From a virus: a DNA stretch of 33,020 nt. Of the stretch, positions 1-10,500 are shown in pieces. Where the stretch lies: positions 1 through 33,020 of the IMG/VR virus record IMGVR_UViG_3300037189_014483. One strand, 5' to 3'. Under the pieces are notes generated by a model. The model was not told the origin of the DNA and ran no database searches. It worked only from the letters and a program-made list of their open reading frames with translations. A program made the translations under genes and the position numbers. The number at the start of each line of letters is the position of its first letter. The first letter of the stretch is position 1.

Positions 1-14
1 ATCGCTAACGACAT
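1..14 (-). CDS. Start of a tail gene running off the left edge (partial)
   Basis: An ATG at 14-12 on the minus strand is preceded by a strong ribosome binding site (AAAGGAG, six bases before the ATG), directly after the stop of the fibre gene at 34. Only four codons plus two bases lie in the window (M-S-L-A). By position it is the next late tail gene. It may be the beginning of the incomplete gene that enters at the right edge (32733-33020), but direct joining of the two ends is out of frame by one base. The start site itself is well supported; the product cannot be read here. Confidence 0.5.
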
Positions 15-33
15 TGGAAGCTCCTTTGTTTAG

Positions 34-1617
34 TTAACCGACGCGCACGGCTGTAATGGTTGTGTTCAGCGTGCCAGTACCACTTGTTACGCTAATCTGA
101 GCGACCGCGTAGTAGGTCGTCGAACCGGACACACTGACCCGCACAGCAGGAACGCAGCCACCTGCAACGGCACTTGTCGCGTACGAGTCGATTCGGCTCG
201 TGCCGATCACAGTCCCGGTGAATGAAGCGCTGTTTGCACTCACCGCAAGGTTCATCACGCCCGTTCCGGAAAGCGTGCCGGTCGCGGAAAGAGATGCCTT
301 CGCAGTGAGATCCCACACGCCCGCAGTAAGCGTGATGGAAGGTCCAAACGGGGTATTGTTTACCGCGTTGTTTGTATTGACGTTGTCATTCGTGAGTCGC
401 TCACCAATGACGCCGGCGGCAGGAGCCCCGCCCGTTGTCAGCGGTGCAACCTCCGCAATCGGCACCGTTGCGGCTGGGGTTTGATAGACACCCGACGAGA
501 CCTTGACGTATCCGGTGCCCGTTGCGCGCTTGATAAGCTTGCCTGTCGTCAGGTCAAACAGTGCGACTTCGGACGCGACAGAGGACGCAGGGCCAACCAC
601 ATCTCCCGAGCCTGTAGAAGCGTATTCAAGCGCCGTTGCGCCCGCGTTCACGCGCAGAAGCTGAAGCCCCGTGCCGAGCGCCGTGAGTCCAGTACCACCG
701 CGCGCAACGGTCAGTGTTCCCGTTGTGCCTGCAACGATAGGCAAGCCCGTGGCATTGGTAAGCACTGCAGCAGATGGAGTGCCGAGCGCAGGAGTCACGA
801 GCGTTGGGCTCGTGGCAAGCACGTTTGCGCCTGAACCTGTACTGGTAGAAACACCCGTACCGCCTCGCGTGACAGCAAGCTGCGCTTCGGACGAAAACGC
901 TCCCGTAGAAGGATCGTTGATCACAACGTGCCCAACGGTGCCCGAAGCGAGCTTCGAGCGAGCGATTGCAGCCGCAGCCTTAATATCTGCGTTCTCAATA
1001 TTGGTTATCGAGTTCCCGGTTCCATCCGCATCGAAAGTCTTATTGGTGAACGTCTGCGTGTTTGACAGCGTCGTAATTGCAGCGCCGCCCACAGTCCCTG
1101 ACGTGGCCGTTAGCGTGCCCACGGTTGCGGTGCCAGTGACCGACAGAGTCGTCACGGTGATCGACGTGAACGACGGACTCGTGCCGTAGAACGCCGCAAG
1201 AACAACCCACGACGTACCATCGAACTGCAGCATGATTCCGCCGAAGTTCTCATTGATAACGTAGGTCAGTGCGCCGTTAATCGTTTGGGATCCGTTGGCA
1301 TCGATGGTCACGTTGTTTGTGGCTGCATCGCCCTTGCCGTCAACGATGACAAACACCTGTTTGGCTACACCTGCAGGCAGGTTTACTGTTACTGCGCCTG
1401 GCACTGTCAGGTTCGTTACGACTGTGTAGTCCGTCGCAGCTACGACAGTGACAGGAGAAGCAATAGCCGTGCGGATCGCTTGCTTTACCGTGCTCTGAAC
1501 GGCAGCGCCGCTTGCGAGCGCTTGCAGGTAGGAGGAGAGAGTGGAAGCCCACCCTGATTCTCCAGCGGTTGTGGGAACGCTGTACGTAACGCCTGCAAAT
1601 GTTACGTTCGTAGCCAT
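34..1617 (-). CDS. Phage tail fibre-like protein with GGTG repeats
   Basis: A 527-residue protein, low in Cys and Trp and rich in Thr, Gly, Ser, Ala and Val, as in beta-rich trimeric fibres. Two RGGTG motifs (about 251-255 and 306-310) flank a segment reading TSPTLVTPALGTPS, a pattern common in phage tail fibre stalks. A stretch around 184-215 (SNTQTFTNKT, ITNIENADIKAAAAI) is another familiar fibre signature. The C-terminal ~130 residues form a separate beta-rich domain that may be the receptor-binding or tip region. The start has AAGGAG eight bases upstream. It follows the four ejection-type genes and is the last complete gene before the left edge. Fibre class is well supported; the receptor is unknown. 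Confidence 0.85.
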   Translation of the reverse strand: MATNVTFAGVTYSVPTTAGESGWASTLSSYLQALASGAAVQSTVKQAIRTAIASPVTVVAATDYTVVTNLTVPGAVTVNLPAGVAKQVFVIVDGKGDAATNNVTIDANGSQTINGALTYVINENFGGIMLQFDGTSWVVLAAFYGTSPSFTSITVTTLSVTGTATVGTLTATSGTVGGAAITTLSNTQTFTNKTFDADGTGNSITNIENADIKAAAAIARSKLASGTVGHVVINDPSTGAFSSEAQLAVTRGGTGVSTSTGSGANVLATSPTLVTPALGTPSAAVLTNATGLPIVAGTTGTLTVARGGTGLTALGTGLQLLRVNAGATALEYASTGSGDVVGPASSVASEVALFDLTTGKLIKRATGTGYVKVSSGVYQTPAATVPIAEVAPLTTGGAPAAGVIGERLTNDNVNTNNAVNNTPFGPSITLTAGVWDLTAKASLSATGTLSGTGVMNLAVSANSASFTGTVIGTSRIDSYATSAVAGGCVPAVRVSVSGSTTYYAVAQISVTSGTGTLNTTITAVRVG

Positions 1618-1629
1618 ATAAACTACTCC

Positions 1630-2430
1630 TTACTTGCTTTCTAGTTTCTGAGCGTTTGTGCTCATGCCAGTGGCTACGTCAACACTCTGACCTGTTTCCG
1701 GGTTCACGTTAGCGTCGGGAGCGGCAAAGTTACCTTGCAGAACGCCAGCGAGGTCACCAGGAACTGTCGTAGACAGGTTCAGAACGGCAATCTGTTTGAG
1801 TTTGGGCCAGGGCACAGTGTACTCCGGGTCCTTCGCAAGTGCCTCAGTGGCCGCCATGCTTATGCCAAAGCTCATCGCTTCCTGGATCTTTGGGTACACA
1901 GCGATGAGGGTCTGAACCTGAGAACGAGACAGGACTCCCATGAGCATGTCATCAAGGACGCTCATCGGCTCTGCAACGGTTCGGTACGCGCGAACGAACG
2001 AAGCGCTCTCAATCGTAGACAGGGGAGACTTACGGCCAGTTGGCATCTTTGGGATGCGCTGCTGCAGGAACCCTATCGAGTTGTTGAGAGCGATGGAAAA
2101 CGAGTCCCTATCGATCTCCGAGACGTCTCCGATCTTCTCGGCAAGCCACTCGGGGCCTATCTCCTCAAATAGAAGGGCGCTCATCTCTTTGAGGTCAACG
2201 GTGGGCATCTTGAGATCCAGCGGCTCAAAGCGCTCACTGTTGATGAACTCTTCGCACTTGCGGGAGATCTCCTTTGGAAGTGCTACCGCGCGGCGCACGG
2301 TCGCTTTGGAGATTGGGTTCTTACCCGCAAGGATCTCGTCTAGACGAGACACGGCAAGAAGGTAGGATCCGTCTGTCTGCGCACCCTCAAGGATAGGCTC
2401 AATACTTGCGGCTATCTCTTTGGCGCTCAT
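1630..2430 (-). CDS. Hypothetical virion protein (ejection cluster)
   Basis: A 266-residue, mostly helical protein of unknown family. The start ATG overlaps the stop of the preceding gene (ATGA) and has AAGGTG just upstream; the gene ends 12 bases before the next start, so it is co-translated with the ejection-type genes. The N-terminal two thirds is mixed helical; the last ~40 residues are Asn/Gly/Pro/Thr rich and look disordered. No signal peptide, membrane segment or catalytic motif is evident. Position after three larger Ala-rich virion proteins suggests a role in the internal or ejected protein complex. This is inferred from synteny only. Confidence 0.6.
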   Translation of the reverse strand: MSAKEIAASIEPILEGAQTDGSYLLAVSRLDEILAGKNPISKATVRRAVALPKEISRKCEEFINSERFEPLDLKMPTVDLKEMSALLFEEIGPEWLAEKIGDVSEIDRDSFSIALNNSIGFLQQRIPKMPTGRKSPLSTIESASFVRAYRTVAEPMSVLDDMLMGVLSRSQVQTLIAVYPKIQEAMSFGISMAATEALAKDPEYTVPWPKLKQIAVLNLSTTVPGDLAGVLQGNFAAPDANVNPETGQSVDVATGMSTNAQKLESK

Positions 2431-4268
2431 TCTTCACCTTCCCGCGTGCTGAAGAACTTCGACGCAGCGATATCGCGCTGACGTCCGACTGCTTTGACGA
2501 TTGCGCCAAGCACTTTGCGGTCTTCTGCTGTGAGGTTATCAGCCTGTGCGAGAGCCTTAAGGTACATCCGCGGATTGTACGCAGCCATGGCAAACGGCGC
2601 GAGTTTTGGGTTCACCAGCATAGACAACAAAGGGGCCAGAGAGCGGCCTGTATTGTCTCCGCCTCCAAGCCTGTTGAAGTCCATGATCTCACGGGCTGTT
2701 GCCAGTGCGCCTTCGGGCATATCGGCTGGCGTTTTCCCGGTCGCCTTGGTGAGAGCTTTTACGAAGTCCTTGCGCGCATCAAACATCCTGTCGAGGTCTT
2801 CAACCTTGCCAGCTGTTCCTTTGCCTAGGACAAACGATTCGACGGCTGCATTAGAGATCTGCTTTCCACCCGCTGCGCCCTTTTTGAACAGGTTCTTTTG
2901 CGCAATTGAGGTGTAGTCCGATGCCTTGCTGTAAAGCTCATCAGCAAGCTTTGCCTCCGGGATCTCCTTGAACAGCTTTTGGGTTTGCGCCTCAAGACTG
3001 CGAAGGATCTTGACCTCTGCGTTATTGAGGTTGTCTTTAAGGCCGTCGCGAGGATTGCCGCCCTTGTAGAGTGCCTGCTTAACGATATCCCTGACCTCAC
3101 GCATCGATTGTGCGTTGCCTGTTTTCACAGCCTCGCCTGTGCCATCGCCAAGCTCTGACAACGCCATGCGTGCCTTGCCTGAGAACACATCGCCTATCTC
3201 TGCAACCACGCCCTGAACGGCTGGCGTGCGCTTTGGATCCAGGCGCTCAATTGCTGGAATGTAGGTCTTTGCGACCGCTTCTTTGAGCTTATTGAGCTGG
3301 CCTCCCATCTTGTCTTCGACGGAGTCGAGAAGCGCTTGCCCCGTCTCACCCGCTGCCTTTTTAAACGAGTCAACGTCGCGCTGTATGGCGTCTTTGACCT
3401 CGTTTTTGATGGTTGAGATCGTGTCCTTGCTCGCAAGCTTAACGATCTGGTTTCGTGCCTCAGGGTCCTTGAGGAACTTCTCAGCCGTCTTTGCGCCGTC
3501 TTGACCAACGGTCACTGGAAGGACGCGCTTGGCAAAGAACTCATTGGATACCGAACCGCGTACACCTGGCAGAAGACGCGCACCGCCTCCGAGGACACCA
3601 CCAAACGCCGCGCCTGCACCAGCGCCACCTGCAACGTCTTTTGCAATGCCAGCGGCGCTCTTTGCCTCGGATTCACCGGCAGCTGTGAGACCGCCCGACG
3701 CTGCGCCCGCCGCGCCAGCGCCAACAACGCCTCTTGCGATGTTTGCCGCCTTGCCCGCTCCGCCGATCATGCTTGCAGCCTTGGCACCGATGCCCAGCGC
3801 GCCAACGCCTGGAGTCAGGGCACTGCCAGCAATCCCGCCTGCGATTTGTCCGCCGAGGTAGGAAGTCGGGTTTGCCATTTGAGCGGCCTGGTACTTCTGA
3901 CGCGCTGCGTCACGCTCTGCTTCGTACGCTTCTCGGAACGAGGTTGCGCCACCGCTCTTGAACGCCTCAAGCGCACCAAGGGCACCGCCCTGGAGCTCAT
4001 CAGCGAACCCGAACGTTGCACCCTGTGCCGCGCCGCGGAGGCCAGACTCTGTTTTGGAGATCTCTCCAGACGGAACCGAGGCTGCATAAGATGCCATTTC
4101 TTCGTCGGTGTAGAAGTCTTTCGGCCCAGTTGTCTTTGCTGCCGTTTCCCGTGGCGCATCAAACACCGGCTGAGGGCCAAGCCTTGGAGCAAGTTTTGGA
4201 GACGCTTTGGGTTGACTCTTTTTTACCCACTCGTCCATTTCTTTGTCGGTGTAAAAATCGCTGCTCAT
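2427..4268 (-). CDS. Internal virion / DNA ejection-type protein
   Basis: A 613-residue protein. I chose ATG 4268, which overlaps the preceding stop (ATGA) and lies behind GGAGGAAGGAG; a longer reading from 4283 would begin inside that site. The N-terminus carries a duplicated short motif, DFYTDKEMDEW (residues 4-14) and DFYTDEEMASY (51-61). Residues about 140-240 are extremely Gly/Ala rich with hydrophobic helices, a feature of phage ejection proteins thought to insert into or cross the cell envelope. The remaining two thirds is charged and helical. No lytic transglycosylase motif was seen. Assignment rests on composition and position between the nozzle gene and the fibre. Confidence 0.65.
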   Translation of the reverse strand: MSSDFYTDKEMDEWVKKSQPKASPKLAPRLGPQPVFDAPRETAAKTTGPKDFYTDEEMASYAASVPSGEISKTESGLRGAAQGATFGFADELQGGALGALEAFKSGGATSFREAYEAERDAARQKYQAAQMANPTSYLGGQIAGGIAGSALTPGVGALGIGAKAASMIGGAGKAANIARGVVGAGAAGAASGGLTAAGESEAKSAAGIAKDVAGGAGAGAAFGGVLGGGARLLPGVRGSVSNEFFAKRVLPVTVGQDGAKTAEKFLKDPEARNQIVKLASKDTISTIKNEVKDAIQRDVDSFKKAAGETGQALLDSVEDKMGGQLNKLKEAVAKTYIPAIERLDPKRTPAVQGVVAEIGDVFSGKARMALSELGDGTGEAVKTGNAQSMREVRDIVKQALYKGGNPRDGLKDNLNNAEVKILRSLEAQTQKLFKEIPEAKLADELYSKASDYTSIAQKNLFKKGAAGGKQISNAAVESFVLGKGTAGKVEDLDRMFDARKDFVKALTKATGKTPADMPEGALATAREIMDFNRLGGGDNTGRSLAPLLSMLVNPKLAPFAMAAYNPRMYLKALAQADNLTAEDRKVLGAIVKAVGRQRDIAASKFFSTREGEE

Positions 4269-5773
4269 TTCTCCTTCCTCCACCCGCCGGGAGTTTTAAC
4301 AAACATCACGCCGTCGCGTTCCATTCTCTCAAGCCCTGAATTCTTTGGCTCCGGAGGAGGCGCGCCCATATTGTTTTTTCCGGTCTGCTGCATTCCTGAG
4401 GCTATAAGCTGAGTCATTCGCCCGCGCTTTTGAGCAATAACTTTTGCCGTATCGCCTGCCGTTGGTAACAGAGCCTCGCGCCTGTTCTTAATTTCGTCGT
4501 CACCAACCACTGCTCCGGATTCAAGACGCAAGCTGGCGTCGGCAAGTTCTGTGACGGCATTCCAGGCAAGGCGCGCTTGCTCCGAGAAGTTCTCAGGGAG
4601 AGGCCTCGCGCTTGGCTTGAGAACGTAACGCAGCAACCCTCCTGCGTCTTTCTGCAATGAATAATTATCAGAGATGTGCTTTCTCATCTTGTCTGCGTCA
4701 GCAGGAGATAGGCCTCCTGCGGCGTCGTATTCTTTCACGCCTTGGGCCATTCTACCGACAAGACCACGAGCCTTTCCTTGGCCTTCGGTTGGAGGCTTTT
4801 CTGGGGTAACGATGTTGCCCTGCGCGTCGACGGTCTGCATGTCGACTTTCTTGCGAACCTGCGTCGTGACCTCGTTACGCAGTTCCTTTTCAACCTGCAG
4901 CTTCTTATCGAGCGCCTGACCCTGGAGAGCCTGCACGTTGGCGTCGCTTTGAATCTGTGCGGCTGGCACGCCTTGAGCCGCAAGCATGGAGGCGTACTTG
5001 GCAGCTACGGACTCGTACGCTGCAGCCTCTTTGAGTTGCAGATTCTGTAGCTGCTTTGCGTAAGAGGACGAGGTTGAGGCCTCGCCTTCTTTGGCCATTT
5101 GATACTGTGCCTGCTGCTTATCAATCGCTGCCTTTTGCTTGGCAAAGTCCATATCGATCTGCTTGTTGATGATATCGAGCGCAGGGTTTCCTGCCTTGCC
5201 CTGCATTCCCATCCCAAACTGACCGAGCCCTACGGCAATCGCTGCAACAATGCGCGATCCTGCGCCTGGAGTGTCCCAGTAATCCTTGAAGTCCATTGCC
5301 TTGAACTTCTCGTATTCCGCCTGCCGCTCGGAGGTCTTAACCGCAAGCTCTTTGTCGGCCTGCTCCATGAGCTTACCGATTGCCTCTTCGCGCTTTGAAG
5401 CCATGGCAGCAATCTCTGCCTGCTTTTGCATCTCTATATTGGCCTGGGCCTTGGCTATCTCAGCGGACTTTTGAGCTGTCTGGATCTGCTGCGCTACGAC
5501 GGCATCGCGCTCTGCCATGAGTCGCTTTTCGCCTGGCGTCATAGACGTCTGCTTTGTCGTCGTCATCGTCTCCGATGTCTCGACAGGCACCATGCGCGTC
5601 GCCTCTGGCATCGGCATAGCGGCAGGCTCAGGCTCAACAACTGGCATCGTTGCCACAGGTGCGTCTGGGTAGACGACAGGTGGTGGTTTCAGGTTCGCAA
5701 GCTCTGCAGGAAGCGGAGTAGGCATTGCAGCCGGTTCATTCTCTTCCAGTCCTGTGATTGGATTGATTGGCAT
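4265..5773 (-). CDS. Internal virion / ejection-type protein, coiled coil
   Basis: A 502-residue protein. ATG 5773 overlaps the previous stop (TAATG) with GGGAG upstream; the in-frame GTG nine bases earlier is less likely. The first ~75 residues are Pro/Met/Glu rich and probably disordered. Residues ~80-170 (Ala/Gln/Lys/Glu rich) predict a long coiled coil. A short hydrophobic segment follows (GSRIVAAIAVGLGQFGMGM, near 175-195), a possible membrane-interacting helix. A second Ala/Gln-rich helical region comes next. The C-terminus is basic (GGWRKEK). This resembles the helical proteins packed above the portal in podoviruses. The specific function is inferred from synteny. Confidence 0.6.
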   Translation of the reverse strand: MPINPITGLEENEPAAMPTPLPAELANLKPPPVVYPDAPVATMPVVEPEPAAMPMPEATRMVPVETSETMTTTKQTSMTPGEKRLMAERDAVVAQQIQTAQKSAEIAKAQANIEMQKQAEIAAMASKREEAIGKLMEQADKELAVKTSERQAEYEKFKAMDFKDYWDTPGAGSRIVAAIAVGLGQFGMGMQGKAGNPALDIINKQIDMDFAKQKAAIDKQQAQYQMAKEGEASTSSSYAKQLQNLQLKEAAAYESVAAKYASMLAAQGVPAAQIQSDANVQALQGQALDKKLQVEKELRNEVTTQVRKKVDMQTVDAQGNIVTPEKPPTEGQGKARGLVGRMAQGVKEYDAAGGLSPADADKMRKHISDNYSLQKDAGGLLRYVLKPSARPLPENFSEQARLAWNAVTELADASLRLESGAVVGDDEIKNRREALLPTAGDTAKVIAQKRGRMTQLIASGMQQTGKNNMGAPPPEPKNSGLERMERDGVMFVKTPGGWRKEK

Positions 5774-7533
5774 TAGGCGCACTCCCTTTCCATGCTGTTA
5801 AGATCGTTTGCGTCGTGCTCATCGTCACCGCACAGAGCCTCGCCAACAATCATAACGCCTGAGCAGGTAACAAGCGCGTAGACCTCGCGAGCCTCAGGTT
5901 GCGCAACAAGCACGCCTGCATCAGCAAACGACTCCCACTGATAACCAGTCCACACCGCATGGCTGCCCGTCGCGACGGTTCCAGAGTACGTGTAGAGCGC
6001 CTCTTCGGATGTGTACTTGCGAACCTCGAGAACCTCCGTGGAGAACAGCGCGTCTCCAACCTTGACGTCTTCGATGTTCTTGTAGGTTGTGTCTTCCATG
6101 AGCACGCGTTCGCCGGGTGGAAAGCACATAGCAACAATGCTTCCGACCGAGGAAATGACGTTGCCGAGCATGCCCTTTTTGTTCTCTTGCTCTCCAGTGA
6201 GGCGTGCCTGCTCTGCGGTGAACTTGTTTGTTTCCGACTGGAGCACAGACTGCAGAGACTGTTGTTCGATCCCGAGAAGCTTTGCCGTCTGAGCCTGATC
6301 CATTCCAGTTGCCTGGAGCTTTGCGGCCTGGTTTGCAATCGACGCACGCAAGCCTGCATCCGTTTTGAATCGGTTCATCTCATCTTGGGCCTTGGCGTTG
6401 AACTGCTGTGCGCCTTGGTTGGCCGTAACGTTGAATTGACCAGCCTGCAAAGCGTTTGCCGCGTTTGAAGTGCTCGCCTTTAGCGCCTGTTCAACGTTGA
6501 AACGACTCGTCTGCCCGAACTCGCCTTGATTGGCCAAGGCAACCTGCTGTGCAAGCTGTGCCTGCGTTGTGGCCTGTTGGTTAGCCTGAGCTGCGTTCTG
6601 CAGAACCGCCTGCTGGTCAAGCTGTGCCTGCTGAGCCGCCAGGTTCACGTCCATCGTGCGCGTCTGTCCGAGCACGTCAGCAAGCTGTGAGCGTGCCGCC
6701 TGCTGTTCCTGGATACGAAGCTCTGCAGCGCGTGCGCCCTGCTCAGAGGAGAGGTTGGCTACGTTGATTGCCGCCTGCCTCTGCGCCATAGCTGGCGTCA
6801 TGCCTCGCTGAGAGCCCGCAAGCGCAAGTTGCTGCCTGATAGCTTGCTCATTTTGGCGCTGCAGCTGCATCTCGGCAATCGAAGGTCCTGCGCCGCTTGC
6901 CTGCGCCTGTAGGGCCTCTGCCAGCTGCATTTGCGAGGCTCTCACGCCTTGCTCATCACCACGCTCAATCGCTGCAGCCTGTGCGCGCTCCAGTTCGGCA
7001 ATACGCGCGGCTTCGGCCTGCTGCATCTGCGCCTGTGCGACGGCAATCCTCTCTGCTTCCACCTCTTCGGGCAGAGAAACGCGAGAAGCATCAGCAATCC
7101 TACCGGTGCTCACAATATCTGCCTTGGTGCCGTTCTTCTGCAGGGCATCAGCAAGCGCTCTGCTGTTTGCACCTGCGCCCTGCATGCCTGCCTGAGCAGC
7201 GTCTACGCCTGCAGTGGATGCTGCTTTGATCCCTGTGTTTGTTGGGTCAAATCCTGATAGGAACTTTCGAAAACCACTGTCTACCTGCTTTGCAACGTTG
7301 CCGACCTTTGCGCCGACGCCTTGCGCCTGGCCTAGAGTCAGCACGTTAAAGGCGGCTTCTGTGATTTTGCCGGACTTCTCAGGAGAGCCGGTCAGAAGCT
7401 CCTTTGCGTCACCGTCAAAGAGAGACTCGCCTACCTTTAAGACCTGATTTGTGGCCTGCATAGGCCCGGCTCTTCTGTCTTTCGGAAGATTCTTTTCGTT
7501 GTACTTATCTACCGCTTTTCCCAGCGAGCCCAT
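5773..7533 (-). CDS. Ala/Gln-rich ejection-type virion protein with C-terminal Hint domain
   Basis: A 586-residue protein. ATG overlaps the nozzle gene stop (TAATG) behind GAGGG. Residues ~150-460 are an Ala/Gln-rich helical region typical of phage ejection proteins, ending in a hydrophobic stretch (GMLGNVISSVGSIVAM). From Cys470 the character changes to a compact ~117-residue domain that I read as Hint (hedgehog/intein). It begins CFPPGERVLMED (block A nucleophile Cys with the usual G..V), continues YKNIEDVKVGDAL (the IEDIKVGD-like strand), and has T522-G-S-H525 (block B TxxH) before an aromatic W-x-x-x-x-W stretch. A block F-like VYALVTCSG follows. The terminal Asn/His-Asn needed for splicing is absent and no C-extein follows, so self-cleavage before Cys470 is more likely than splicing. 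Autoprocessing is inferred. Confidence 0.75.
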   Translation of the reverse strand: MGSLGKAVDKYNEKNLPKDRRAGPMQATNQVLKVGESLFDGDAKELLTGSPEKSGKITEAAFNVLTLGQAQGVGAKVGNVAKQVDSGFRKFLSGFDPTNTGIKAASTAGVDAAQAGMQGAGANSRALADALQKNGTKADIVSTGRIADASRVSLPEEVEAERIAVAQAQMQQAEAARIAELERAQAAAIERGDEQGVRASQMQLAEALQAQASGAGPSIAEMQLQRQNEQAIRQQLALAGSQRGMTPAMAQRQAAINVANLSSEQGARAAELRIQEQQAARSQLADVLGQTRTMDVNLAAQQAQLDQQAVLQNAAQANQQATTQAQLAQQVALANQGEFGQTSRFNVEQALKASTSNAANALQAGQFNVTANQGAQQFNAKAQDEMNRFKTDAGLRASIANQAAKLQATGMDQAQTAKLLGIEQQSLQSVLQSETNKFTAEQARLTGEQENKKGMLGNVISSVGSIVAMCFPPGERVLMEDTTYKNIEDVKVGDALFSTEVLEVRKYTSEEALYTYSGTVATGSHAVWTGYQWESFADAGVLVAQPEAREVYALVTCSGVMIVGEALCGDDEHDANDLNSMERECA

Positions 7534-10500
7534 TATGTAGCCCTCATTGTTTGAGTGTCTGGAAGCCTGTTTGTGCCACCCTTGACGCCGATGCCCAAAG
7601 TCAGGCCTGTGATGTTAAACGCGCCCGTGCCTTGATTGTCGGGGAATGCGTCCTCAATGAGAAGGCGCATACTCTGGCATTTCTGACGGGCTGGTTTGAA
7701 CTCAAACTGATAAACACCCGTACCACCGCCGAACGACCCTGAGCCATAGATGCCAGTGCCGAATACGTCTCCATTTACGACAGGAGCCGGGTTCATAATA
7801 AACTCCTCCCGATAGAACGGCTCAAAGTCATAGGCCACGCGTACACGCAGCCTGTGGTCACCGATGTACTCGCCCAAGATAATGCCGTTATAGCAACGCT
7901 GAAAACCTTGCAGTCCGCCTGTCTGGAACCACTGCGTGCTGATGCGTGTGCGGATAACAGAGCCATTGTCTGCGTAGGATGCGGATTCCTGCCAAGCTTC
8001 TCCGTTGGTCTTGAGGAAAACAAAGTTGTTCTGCCAACCAACGGCAGAAACGGATTCCTGATTGGTAAACGTAGTCCACACCTGGAAGAAATAGTCATAA
8101 ACCAGCGTGCGTCCCTGTGTGGTCGTGAATCGAACCTGGTTTTGGTCAGGCACAACCACCGCTCCAGAGACGTTGAGAGCGTTGAACTCTTCAACCTTGG
8201 CGCCAACGTATTCGACTTGCAAAGAGCGAGACAGGATGTAGATGCCCTTGGCGCTCTTGAACATGACGCCTTGCGGAGTCTCAACGATGCTTTCAGGCTC
8301 TGTGCAACCAACGTCGGATGCTACCTGCTGAGGAACAAGGAAGTCATTCTGAGCGCCCGTGTCGGTCGGTCCTTCTCCAGTGAGGATGTAGATGCTTGTC
8401 TGCTTAAACAGCACAAGCTTTTCATCAAGAACGGCGAGCGCAGTAACGGAACCGCCCTGGTTTCCTACCTGGAGATTGAACAGATCAGAGAACGCAACGC
8501 CTTCGTCGTTTACATGCGCCTTAGAGAACAGAACGTCAGACTGTCGCTCAAGCCCAGCAACGAATAGTCTGTTCTTAAACACGCGAACAACATCGCATGA
8601 AGGCACTGTGTAGTTATCTAGAGTGCCGCCTGTCGTGTACAGAAGCGGCTTTGTTGCCAAAACATTGTCGTCCATGGTGTCGACGAAATCGACCGTGTCA
8701 ACCGTTGGATCGTTGTACAGAGGCGATGTGTCAGACGATGCTTTGTAAAACAGCGTTCCCGAAGCCGCAGTGCGATAGACACTCACGATGACTTCCGAGC
8801 GCACAGGAGCCTTCTTTGACGTGTATCTAAGAGTTGGGATCGTAAGCGTCACGTTACGATGACTTCCGGTGACGGTGAACGACTGAGGGATGCTTGTTAC
8901 GCTACGGTGAACCTGGCCACGGCCGTCAATCCATTCATACACAACGATGTATTGATGCGTTCCAGGATGAACCCCACTAGACCCACTCTGGGCGATGCTT
9001 GATGCATCCGGATAGAGGTGGAATCCGTGTTCCACAACAGACACGCCGTCGTAAATCTTGAGATATCCGCCGGGGATGTGCAGGTTCCCTGCTAGCTGTG
9101 CAGGTGTGCCGATGCGTGGCGCAGAGTGGTCAATTCGAACCGAGTTGACTCCTAGGAGCGTGAACGTGTCAACGTTGTCTGCAACAATGCGCGTCTTTCG
9201 GAGGGTGGAGATGAGCCAATTTGTCCCTTCAAGGAGCCATGCGCCCGGAAGTTGCGAGACTTTGTTTGTGTGCCCTCCTCCAACAGTGGGAAGCACCTTT
9301 GCCTGGATAATCGACTCGACAGTGGAGCCTCCCCAGTCTGTGCCCCAGTTGTAGCCCCAGCCGGTAGCAAACGCTCCAAGGTTGTCAGAGATGCTAAAAT
9401 ACGTGTCCTGCAACTCCGCAGCTGATTCGTACGCCACAAGCATGCGCGAAGAGTTTAGGGAGCGGTACGCCTTTGAGGCAAGGCCCGCTGCCCGCTGGAA
9501 CACCACGGCGCTTGAGACTGCATTGTCAGAGACGCTTAAGAGCGCACGGGCCACGTATCGGTTGATAACGGCAGCCGCGTTGCGTTCGTAGAAGATCTCC
9601 ACCTGATTAAGGGAAGAGAATGGGTCAAGGTACGCAAGAGCAGTCACGTTGCGCACAGTGGTTGCGACGTCAGAGTCTACGACGACAGAAGCCTTGTAAG
9701 TCGTAAAGTCTCGGTAGAACCCCATGGTCTTAAGGCCGTCTGTCGTATTGAACCAGACCACATGGAACGTGTCTGTGGTGCCGTCTGGAACTCCAGTAAC
9801 AACGGTGATGCACGTAGTCGGGTTCTCTGCGGTGATTGCCGTTGGGCCAGGAACACCGTCTGCTGTGGTTCCCACCGTGTTTGTCTGCAGAAGGTAGGCA
9901 ATCTTGAGCTGGGCCGTGGCGCTTCGGTAAGCAATGACCATGCGAGACGTGCCAAGCTGACAGATATCGTAAATGGGATTGGCAGTGTCGATATCGTTTG
10001 CGGCATCGTTCTCTAAGGAAAACTCAAATGGGTTTGAGGTATCGATGCGCCTTGAGATGAGCGTGTTTGAAGTCGAGTCGAAGTACAGCACAAAGAGGTA
10101 CGTCCCGAGTGCAAAGCACCGAGGACGCGAGCCGGTAGCCGAAAGCTCTGTGTCTGCGATGAGTGATGCGCCAGAGTCCTGGTCAACAACCGTGGCACGC
10201 ACGCCGCCGCGCGAGTCTTCCCACGCATACACGGTCGTTCCGCGCACATAGGCAGCGTCTACGTTTGTCTGCTGGTATGAGTTGGTGACGATGTTCCGAG
10301 TCTGAACGCTTGAGGTTGCGACACCGCCTTTGGCAGCCCACGATTGCGCAGTCGTTGCGTACGAGTACAAAGACCGCGAGTTGAGCATAACAAGCTCATC
10401 GTCGAACGTCGCAAGGCGAATGCCCTCGTCTAAGTCATCGCCTCCTAGTACATCGATACCGAGACTGTCGTAGCCCTTGCGTTTGCGCAGTTCGCCCGTC

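Noticed and set aside
3501-4412. A 303-codon plus-strand frame opposite the ejection-type gene
   Set aside because: Antisense to a well supported gene with strong overlap signals; Cys/Arg-rich composition typical of reversed frames.
5773-6126. A true splicing intein in the ejection gene
   Set aside because: No His-Asn at the end and no C-extein after the Hint domain; the protein simply ends there, so splicing is not supported.
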